Of a stretch of DNA of 19,369 bases, positions 14,215-19,369 are shown one piece after another (within the stretch, counting starts at the first letter, position 1; every line of letters starts with the position of its first letter). The DNA is from Candidatus Methanoperedens sp. (lineage in GTDB: Archaea > Halobacteriota > Methanosarcinia > Methanosarcinales > Methanoperedenaceae). The notes under the pieces are model-generated. The model was not told the origin of the DNA. It ran no database searches and saw only the letters and a list, made by a program, of their open reading frames with translations. Where the stretch lies: contig JAPZAN010000278.1 of assembly GCA_027460605.1 (NCBI GenBank), positions 1 through 19,369 of the forward strand. Direction: 5' to 3'. The position numbers and the translations under genes were made by a program.

Positions 14215-17200
14215 ATGGATAATGAAGCTGCAAGCAGGGTAAGGCAGGATATTGAAAAACTGATAAAGAGTTACAGCGACCTCAAGAAATCAAAAAATGA
14301 TAAAGAGATGGCGTCTATCAGTGAAGCCAACGTGCGCGCTGATTATGTTGACCGTTTGTTTGGAATACTGGGGTGGAATATCGGAAATCCGGATGAATAT
14401 GACAGGGAACATTTTATCCGTGGGGCAGGTTTTGCAGATGTCGCCCTGAAACTGAATAACAAACCCGTGATTTTTGTCGAAGCAAAACGGTTTGGAGGAA
14501 TCTCTCACAGTAAAGATATAAAAGGAGACTGGACGCTTGAAGAAAGGCAGTCAATACTCTATGCTCTTAGCAAGAACTGTAAGTGGGCAATTCTTACCAA
14601 TTTTGAGAAAATCAGGGTTTTTAATGTTCTCACAGGGTTAACTATTCTAAATCTTGAATCCGTATTTGATTACAAAGACAGATTCAGCGACCTTCTTTAT
14701 CTCACGAAAGAAGCGGTAGAGTCAGGGAGAATCGAGAAGCTCGGTGCGCGTGAGGAAAAACCAGATATCGACCTTGAATTTTTGAAGATGCTCAACAAAT
14801 GGCGCATTGAGCTTGCTAACGATATCTATGTGAACAATTTCTTAAACGAAGGAAAAACGCCGGATTTGAGCAAGCTGTTTCCCGATTATAAAAAGCATGA
14901 AAATGACCCGAAATACGCAAAATTCTTAGAATCCAGAAGAGAGATTTTAAGAAATCGCCTTGATTTTTCCGTGCTCAAGGATGAAAAAGGGAATTTCGAT
15001 ATTGAGCGGCTGAAAAGCGCAGTACAGCGGATTTTAGACAGGTTGATTATTATCAGATGGGCTGAAGACCGCCTGCTTCTCGATGACCCGAATATACTTG
15101 ATGGCAAGTTAAAATTGTGGAAGGTTGCGGCGCGCTATAATCCTCTTTATGAGGCGCTTTTTGCAGACGGCGCGCTGTTTGATAAGTTCAATGACATACA
15201 TAACGGTGAGATTTTTAAGCGAGGCTTGTTCTATGACCGAATTAATGTAAGCGATGACGTGCTGGCACGCATTATTGAGGAAATGACCTCGCATTCGTTC
15301 AGGAAGTTTGATTTTGATATTCTTGGCAATACATACGAAACGTATCTTGGCAATACGCTTTACCTGAAGGATGACAATACTTTTGACCTGAAGCCGAGTC
15401 AGGAAACACGAAAGGAGAGCGGGATTTATTATACGCCTCCATATGTTGTGGATTATATTGTGAAGAATACGCTGGGCGCGCTGCTGAAGGATAAAACTCC
15501 TGAACAGGTGGGGCGTATTAAAGTGCTTGACCCTGCATGCGGTTCAGGCTCTTTCCTGATTAAAGCATATGATTGTTTTGCGAATTATTATGAGGAAAAG
15601 AATCGCGTAATCAAGGCGCGTATAGACGAGCATGTAAGAAAAGGCATGCTTTTTGAAACCTCCGAGAGCACGCACGAAGGCTACGAAGCCAGCATACTTA
15701 TGAATAACATCCACGGCGTTGACCTCGATGCTCAGGCTGCGGAGATTGCTGCTGTTAACCTGATGCTCAAGGCGCTTAAGCCGAATGAGATGCTTCCCCC
15801 GATTCTTGGCGAGACTATCAAAGTTGGGAATTCGCTTATTAGCGGGAGCGAGGAGGAGCTAAAGAAGTATTTTGGCGATGAGTGGAGGGCAAAAAAGCCT
15901 TTTAACTGGGAGGAAGAGTTCGCGGATGTGTTTGATAAAGCGATGGCTGAAGGGGAAAGAGGGTTTGATGTGGTGATTGGGAATCCGCCGTACATCCGTG
16001 TTGATGTTCTATCCAATTCGGATAAAAAGTACTGGCAGGATTATTTTGTAAGCCCATATGGAAAATTCGATATTTACTTCTTATTCATTGAAAATGGACT
16101 TAAATTATTAAAAAATGGAGGACGATTAGGGTTCATCGTATCAAATAAATTTCTTGTTGGGGATTCTGGAAAGAGGTTGCGTGAATTTATTTTACAAAAT
16201 TGTATTATAGAGACATTAATAGACGTTTCCAATATTGATGTTTTTAAAGATGCTTCTATTTATCCCGTGATTATAATTTTAAGAAAAGAGCCAGAAGAAG
16301 CTGAAAGAATGTCTGCTTTGGTAAAAAGTATTGATATTATATCTACTGAAGAATTCGTTAAAGGAAAATTCGCAGAAAATTCGGTTCCACAAAAGTTGTT
16401 TTACGAATTTGAGGAGAAACTGATTCTGAGCAACCTGACAAAACAAAAATTAGACATTCTCCAAAAAGTTAACAAAAATTCAGAATTGTTTGGTACAATC
16501 TGTATTATTTCAGAGGGGTTGCATACAGGAGGCGATGAGAAATTCATTATTAGAGATTTTGTACCAATTTCCAGAAAAGTATTGCGCGGGAAAGATATTA
16601 GCAGATATGGTATTTCAAATTCTGGCGATTATATCGATATGCAGAAATTCAGAGAAATCAGCCCCGATGTTACGCCGAGAGAGAAAAAACTGGACGAGGA
16701 CAAGATAGTTGTTCAGGAATTTGCGCTAAGACCAACAGCATCCATTGATTACGATAAATCTTTCTGTCTGGGAACTATTTATTTTGCGACACCTAAAAAA
16801 GAAATTGATCTGAAATACTTGCTGGCTATTTTGAATTCGCAACTATTGAATTATTTGTATCGTATGCTTTTCGAGGTTACGCATATGCGTGGAGGTTACA
16901 TAAAATTCAGAACAAATTATTTAGGTCAACTTCCCATTCATATAATTGACCTCTCTAACCCATTGGAAAAATCCGCCCAAGACGACCTCGTCGCCCACGT
17001 TGACCGCATGCTTATCCTCAACAAACAGTTGAACAGTATCAACGCCGACTTCCAGCATTACCTCAACCTGCGCCCGCACAGCATGGCTCCACTTCGTAAT
17101 TTTATGGATACACTACCTGTAGCAGATAAGGAAGTGCTGAAAGATGCTTTCGGAAGAAAAACCATAAGCACAATTAAAGCCGAAAAATTCGAGGCGTTTG

Positions 17201-17616
17201 AGATACTGGAGGAAGGCGAATGGTTAGTGTTTAGAGTAGCCTATTTATACACTGGTGTCAAGGGCAAGACAGAAAAGGGTCCGATTACTCGTGCTTTGCG
17301 CCTGCGGATATCGGATAATAACATGCGTAAATTCATATTATACAGCTTTAAAGATACAGCGCCAGGAAAACTCGGAAGCGGCAACATACTCGAACAATTA
17401 CAGAAACTTAAGATTCCGCGCCTTGTTATAAATGGAGAGGATAACAGGCGCGCCATTGAAGAGCTGATGACGCCATTCCTTGTCGAGGTAGCAAAAAAGG
17501 AGGCGCTGGAACGGGAAATCAAGGAGATAGATGATGCTATTGATAAAAAGGTGTATGCGCTGTATGGGTTAACGGATGATGAAATAAGAATAATAGAGGA
17601 GCAATGCAAGAAATGA
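14215..17616 (+). CDS. Type IIG restriction-modification enzyme (nuclease-methylase-specificity fusion)
   Basis: 1133-residue single-chain enzyme. The N-terminus has a restriction-endonuclease-like domain with D75 (GAGFADVALKL) and E89-A-K91 (VIFVEAKRFGG), the PD-(D/E)XK pattern. An alpha-helical connector follows. Next is an N6-adenine methylase with SAM motif I VLDPACGSGSFL (437-448) and motif IV NPPY (590-593), preceded by YYTPPYVVDYI. The C-terminal third (about 680-960) resembles a TaqI/Eco57I-like target recognition domain, then helices to the end. It would methylate and cut its own asymmetric site. Base composition changes inside the gene: 60-base samples give 28 G+C at 15901, 17 at 16081, 15 at 16201 and 31 at 16981, suggesting an exchanged specificity domain. 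Ribosome site AAGGAG is 12 bases before ATG, unusually far. PglX-type methylases lack this nuclease. Confidence 0.88.
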   Translation: MDNEAASRVRQDIEKLIKSYSDLKKSKNDKEMASISEANVRADYVDRLFGILGWNIGNPDEYDREHFIRGAGFADVALKLNNKPVIFVEAKRFGGISHSKDIKGDWTLEERQSILYALSKNCKWAILTNFEKIRVFNVLTGLTILNLESVFDYKDRFSDLLYLTKEAVESGRIEKLGAREEKPDIDLEFLKMLNKWRIELANDIYVNNFLNEGKTPDLSKLFPDYKKHENDPKYAKFLESRREILRNRLDFSVLKDEKGNFDIERLKSAVQRILDRLIIIRWAEDRLLLDDPNILDGKLKLWKVAARYNPLYEALFADGALFDKFNDIHNGEIFKRGLFYDRINVSDDVLARIIEEMTSHSFRKFDFDILGNTYETYLGNTLYLKDDNTFDLKPSQETRKESGIYYTPPYVVDYIVKNTLGALLKDKTPEQVGRIKVLDPACGSGSFLIKAYDCFANYYEEKNRVIKARIDEHVRKGMLFETSESTHEGYEASILMNNIHGVDLDAQAAEIAAVNLMLKALKPNEMLPPILGETIKVGNSLISGSEEELKKYFGDEWRAKKPFNWEEEFADVFDKAMAEGERGFDVVIGNPPYIRVDVLSNSDKKYWQDYFVSPYGKFDIYFLFIENGLKLLKNGGRLGFIVSNKFLVGDSGKRLREFILQNCIIETLIDVSNIDVFKDASIYPVIIILRKEPEEAERMSALVKSIDIISTEEFVKGKFAENSVPQKLFYEFEEKLILSNLTKQKLDILQKVNKNSELFGTICIISEGLHTGGDEKFIIRDFVPISRKVLRGKDISRYGISNSGDYIDMQKFREISPDVTPREKKLDEDKIVVQEFALRPTASIDYDKSFCLGTIYFATPKKEIDLKYLLAILNSQLLNYLYRMLFEVTHMRGGYIKFRTNYLGQLPIHIIDLSNPLEKSAQDDLVAHVDRMLILNKQLNSINADFQHYLNLRPHSMAPLRNFMDTLPVADKEVLKDAFGRKTISTIKAEKFEAFEILEEGEWLVFRVAYLYTGVKGKTEKGPITRALRLRISDNNMRKFILYSFKDTAPGKLGSGNILEQLQKLKIPRLVINGEDNRRAIEELMTPFLVEVAKKEALEREIKEIDDAIDKKVYALYGLTDDEIRIIEEQCKK

Positions 17617-17639
17617 AGCTTATCTGCGTTTATCTGCGT

Positions 17640-17739
17640 AAACCTTTAAGAAAGGTTTATCAAAAACCGTTGCGCCGCTTTACTTCGCAGACACGTATGC
17701 CCACAGGCATACGCAAACCTTTAAGAAAGGTTTATCAAA
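17640..17739 (+). repeat. 25-base direct repeat within the array
   Basis: Bases 17640-17664 and 17715-17739 are identical over 25 bases, offset 75. Each contains the AAACCTTT/AAAGGTTT hairpin plus ATCAAA. Only the segment between them holds the CGTATGCC hairpin. Confidence 0.85.
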
Positions 17740-17858
17740 CGAGGGGTATGCAAAGCATACCCCAACACCACGTAAACCGGGGTATCGGTTTACGTGGATA
17801 CCGCATAAAGCGAGGTGTCGCTTTTCAAACGAGGGGTATGCAAAGCATACTCCAACAC
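17735..17858 (+). repeat. 34-base direct repeat within the array
   Basis: Bases 17735-17768 and 17825-17858 match at 33 of 34 positions, offset 90. Each carries the GGGGTATGC hairpin and the linker CCAACAC. The single difference (C17761 to T17851) turns a G-C pair into G-T and so keeps the stem. Confidence 0.85.
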
Positions 17859-17913
17859 TGCGCAAGCCGAAGTTTCGGCTTATCTGCGGTTTAAAAAATC
17901 GATTGGAGGAACC

Positions 17914-18405
17914 TTGAATCTCACAGAACTTTTATCAAACCACAGGGAAGCCTTCAGGCAGAAATTCACAGAAGCGCTTGCAAAAAAGAACTCACTTACG
18001 CCGGAGCAGACCGCGATTGAATTTAAAGATTTTATCGAACAATATGTTGATGAAAAATATAAACATGCAAAGCGGCTTGTCAACAGGATAAATGAGATTG
18101 AAAAACCCGTCATCCTCAATATCAGGCGCGACAGGATGCGCGAGGACAGATGCAAGATATGCGAAGCCAACGAACCCAATGTCCATGCAATCGAAAAAAA
18201 ATATGGCGGCAGGATTGAACTATTCGAGGTCATTGAAGACAGGCAGGAGGGGGCGCTTTACCAGATAATTTTTCATGAAGAGGCCGAAGAAAAGAAAATG
18301 CCCCTTACAGCAGTAATAAACAAAGGGAATATCCTGAAGTTCTGGGCTGGTAAAACCGTTGAAGCAGCCGTATATGAAATATATATTAACAAAAGTCTTG
18401 CATAA
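17914..18405 (+). CDS. Thioredoxin-like CxxC protein with helical N-terminus
   Basis: 163 residues from TTG 17914. The first 65 residues are charged and helical (LTELLSNHREAFRQKF to KRLVNRINEIE). The rest looks like a degenerate thioredoxin-like fold: CKIC at 80-83 at the start of a helix (CEANEPNVHAIEKKYG), a strand with IELFEV, a strand ALYQIIF, then KMPLTAVINKGN with P130 in the cis-proline place and a final helix (TVEAAVYEIY). This assignment is by pattern and is not certain; redox or metal-binding roles are both possible. The TTG is chosen because GGAGG lies 4 bases before it. Starting further upstream would translate the hairpin array. No signal peptide is visible, so it is cytosolic. 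It may be transcribed from the restriction-modification gene or a promoter in the array. Confidence 0.7.
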   Translation: MNLTELLSNHREAFRQKFTEALAKKNSLTPEQTAIEFKDFIEQYVDEKYKHAKRLVNRINEIEKPVILNIRRDRMREDRCKICEANEPNVHAIEKKYGGRIELFEVIEDRQEGALYQIIFHEEAEEKKMPLTAVINKGNILKFWAGKTVEAAVYEIYINKSLA

Positions 18406-18413
18406 TTATAAAT
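18404..18413 (+). promoter_or_regulatory. TATA box of the zinc-ribbon gene pair
   Basis: ATTATAAATA overlaps the end of the preceding gene (stop at 18405). It predicts a start near 18435 and a leader of about 44 bases, which ends with the ribosome site GGAGGTGA (18465-18472) 6 bases before ATG 18479. Confidence 0.55.
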
Positions 18414-18478
18414 AAGAAAACTTAATATGATTACAGGATTAAACGTGTACAACCACAATCTTGCGGAGGTGAAAATAT

Positions 18479-18646
18479 ATGTGCAGCGTAGGAGATGCCT
18501 TTAATATAGAGATACAGGCGCTTGATGCAATATGGTACAAGTGCGATGATTGCAAAAACGAGTTCAGGTGCGTGAGCGTAAAGACAAAAGTAGAGTGCCC
18601 TTCATGTCATTCAAGCAATGTGAGCAAGCAGTATAAAGAAGAATGA
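18479..18646 (+). CDS. Small zinc-ribbon protein
   Basis: 55 residues: two CxxC knuckles, C22-x2-C25 (YKCDDCKNEF) and C40-x2-C43 (VECPSCHSSN), spaced 14 residues apart as in rubredoxin-type zinc ribbons. A short N-terminal segment MCSVGDAFNIEIQALDAIW precedes them. The ribosome site GGAGGTGA is nearly ideal, so it is probably well translated despite its size. The stop overlaps the start of the next gene by ATGA, so the two are coupled and the ribbon may act with that protein, for example in nucleic-acid or protein binding. No named family recognised. Confidence 0.85.
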   Translation: MCSVGDAFNIEIQALDAIWYKCDDCKNEFRCVSVKTKVECPSCHSSNVSKQYKEE

Positions 18647-19104
18647 CCCCGTTAAATGAAAACGAAATGCTGCTCCTGCGTGGGAAAGAAGGGACGCTGG
18701 GCATAGTCAAAGCAGGAGAGAAAGGGCAATTTTTCCTTGAAACCGAAAAAGAAGAGATAATCCTGGCTCTATCCCCGGATGACCTGCTTGTGGCATCGGG
18801 TTTCGGGACTGATAAAACGATTATCAACGGTCTAAAATGCGTGCTCTACATGATTCGTGAAGTGGGTTCGCCTTTCATCGTCCTGCCCAAAAAGCATCCA
18901 GCATCGAAGCGTCTCAAGATTGTGGTTTCTGCAGGCGACAGGACGCGAATAAGCTGCAGCATAATCCCGGGCACGCACCCCGAACAGGATATATTATGCG
19001 GCAGCGATGAGTTTGACGGCGTTGAGATTTCAGGAGTGAAAGGAGGGGTGGAGTTCAAGAATTTAAAAGGCGGGAAAATAGAGCGCATCCTGTTTGAGAT
19101 TTAA
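18643..19104 (+). CDS. Unrecognised conserved-looking 153-residue protein
   Basis: I do not recognise a family. The sequence looks like a soluble, mostly beta protein: alternating strands such as EMLLLRGKEGTLGIVKAG, QFFLETEKEEIILAL, then SPFIVLPKKHPASKRLKIVV, RISCSIIPGTHPEQDILC and a repeating strand pattern at the end (GVEISGVKGGVEFKNLKGG). The H-P pairs in KKHPASK and GTHPEQD, together with two cysteines (in CVLYMI and CGSDEF), are candidates for conserved positions. No signal peptide or membrane segment. It overlaps the zinc-ribbon gene by four bases (ATGA) and is followed by a T7 run (19127-19133) that could end the transcript. Confidence 0.75.
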   Translation: MTPLNENEMLLLRGKEGTLGIVKAGEKGQFFLETEKEEIILALSPDDLLVASGFGTDKTIINGLKCVLYMIREVGSPFIVLPKKHPASKRLKIVVSAGDRTRISCSIIPGTHPEQDILCGSDEFDGVEISGVKGGVEFKNLKGGKIERILFEI

Positions 19105-19126
19105 GATTTTTGCTTTACTCTACCTC

Positions 19127-19133
19127 TTTTTTT
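19127..19133 (+). terminator. Poly-T terminator after the zinc-ribbon pair
   Basis: Run of seven T, preceded by the T-rich stretch TTTTTGCTTTACTCTACC (19107-19124). No hairpin is obvious. Archaeal termination often needs only a U tract. It lies directly beside the 3' end of the minus-strand permease remnant. Confidence 0.4.
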
Positions 19134-19136
19134 AAC

Positions 19137-19238
19137 TTACTCCGCCCGCAGCGCTTCCACCGGGTCAAGCCTTGCTGCCTTATTTGCAGGATAAACCCCA
19201 GCTACTGTAGTCGTAATCACCCCGAAAAGAAGCCCGAT
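19137..19238 (-). pseudogene. 3' remnant of a MacB/FtsX-type ABC transporter permease
   Basis: About 33 codons on the minus strand read IGLLFGVITTTVAGVYPANK followed by AARLDPVEALRAE and a stop. This is the standard C-terminus of MacB/FtsX-like permeases (last membrane helix, then P-A-x-x-A-A-x-L-x-P-x-x-A-L-R). Upstream the similarity ends at about 19238, and a stop codon comes seven codons further on (19260-19262), so the gene is cut. The remaining permease, normally about 400 residues, is not in view. The break may mark an insertion or a deletion junction. Confidence 0.75.
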
Positions 19239-19259
19239 ATTTTTATTTTGCTTTTTAAC

Positions 19260-19369
19260 TCATTCTCCTCTGGAGTTCTGAACACCTGGTTCATGTTTAA
19301 TGATTGTTTGATAACCATATTTCTCACATCGCTTTTTCAGAGAGTCAAAGGAACAGGAAACATACCGAT
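19260..19369 (-). CDS. 3' end of an unidentified gene, cut by window edge
   Basis: The last 35 codons of a minus-strand frame end at TGA 19260-19262. The residues read RYVSCSFDSLKKRCEKYGYQ then TIIKHEPGVQNSRGE. The frame differs from that of the permease remnant, whose recognisable part begins 22 bases further along. I do not recognise the family. A mobile-element protein inserted into the permease would explain the layout, but this cannot be supported from 35 residues. Confidence 0.4.
   Translation of the reverse strand, partial: RYVSCSFDSLKKRCEKYGYQTIIKHEPGVQNSRGE

Larger units (their letters stand above)
17620..17890 (+). repeat. Modular hairpin repeat array, copy 2 (eight hairpins)
   Basis: Non-coding stretch after the restriction-modification gene, bounded by TTATCTGCG motifs (17620, 17630, 17880). 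Hairpins: 17639-17659 (9 bp, TAAACCTTT arm); 17694-17713 (8 bp, CGTATGCC arm); 17715-17733 (8 bp, same arms as the first); 17743-17763 (9 bp, GGGGTATGC arm); 17768-17797 (12 bp, CCACGTAAACCG arm); 17807-17824 (7 bp, AAAGCGA arm); 17833-17853 (9 bp with one G-T); 17864-17881 (7 to 8 bp, AAGCCGA arm). Loops are 3 to 6 bases, often GGTR or AGTT. Linkers are shared with copy 1 at 9961-10062. Frames open across it are translations of the repeats, not genes. Confidence 0.9.

Noticed and set aside
14215..17616. BREX PglX-type methylase
   Set aside because: An N-terminal D75/E89-x-K91 nuclease pattern is present and no other BREX genes lie nearby, so a stand-alone type IIG enzyme fits better.
17620..17890. 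CRISPR array
   Set aside because: Repeats are hairpins of different sequence with unequal spacing (offsets 75 and 90), no uniform repeat-spacer pattern, and no cas genes in the window.
17604..17894. 96-residue open frame across the hairpin array
   Set aside because: Its residues are direct translations of the repeated hairpin and linker modules (KPLRKVYQ and TRGMQSI repeats). It overlaps the end of the restriction-modification gene and has no ribosome site.
17815..17913. N-terminal extension of the CxxC protein to an upstream start at 17815
   Set aside because: The extra 33 residues come from array hairpins 17807-17881. GGAGG before TTG 17914 marks a better start.

Overview
The window is archaeal and most likely from the Methanosarcinales or a close relative such as an anaerobic methanotroph of the Methanoperedens type. 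That assignment is inferred. The supporting signs are a membrane-bound heterodisulfide reductase (HdrE-HdrD), a YcaO-TfuA pair of the kind that thioamidates methyl-coenzyme M reductase, the archaeal aspartate-semialdehyde route into aromatic amino acids (ADH synthase plus type II dehydroquinate synthase), a geranylgeranyl-reductase-type flavoprotein, an FtsZ, an archaeal preflagellin/prepilin peptidase, TATA-box promoters and GGAGGTG-type ribosome sites.

Layout. 1-113: 3' part of a 5S rRNA. 135-908 (-): prepilin peptidase. 1006-1079: tRNA-Thr(CGT), followed directly by a 5'-truncated APC permease that converges with a FAD oxidoreductase (2018-3295, -). 3308-3924 (-): a VapBC toxin-antitoxin pair. 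It shares one near-palindromic TATA box with a divergent AT-rich DUF4365 gene (3999-4505). 4534-4595: an inverted/tandem repeat between convergent genes. 4629-8593 (-): aroB', ADH synthase, a GXGXG beta-helix protein and ftsZ (transcribed in the opposite order). 8721-11876 (+): ycaO, tfuA and a geranylgeranyl-reductase-like gene. 11955-14101 (+): hdrE-hdrD with a clear terminator. 14215-17616 (+): a single-chain type IIG restriction-modification enzyme behind a perfect 18-bp palindrome. 17620-17890: a mosaic of at least eight small hairpins. 17914-19104 (+): a CxxC thioredoxin-like protein, a 55-residue zinc ribbon and an unrecognised protein. 19137-19369 (-): a MacB/FtsX-type permease remnant and the 3' end of an unidentified gene.

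The coherent theme of the middle third is methane metabolism and archaeal core biosynthesis. YcaO and TfuA would modify the enzyme whose product, the CoM-S-S-CoB heterodisulfide, is handled by HdrDE, and the flavoprotein is of the family that saturates archaeal lipids. Around this core lie accessory genes: VapBC, DUF4365, the restriction-modification gene, the truncated permease and the ABC permease remnant.

The most unusual structure is a modular hairpin repeat family found twice: 9961-10062 (between ycaO and tfuA) and 17620-17890. In the first copy the last hairpin has a perfect 10-bp stem that contains the tfuA start codon, and its loop carries the core of the tfuA ribosome site. The repeat has therefore become the translation start region of a methanogenesis-maturation gene.
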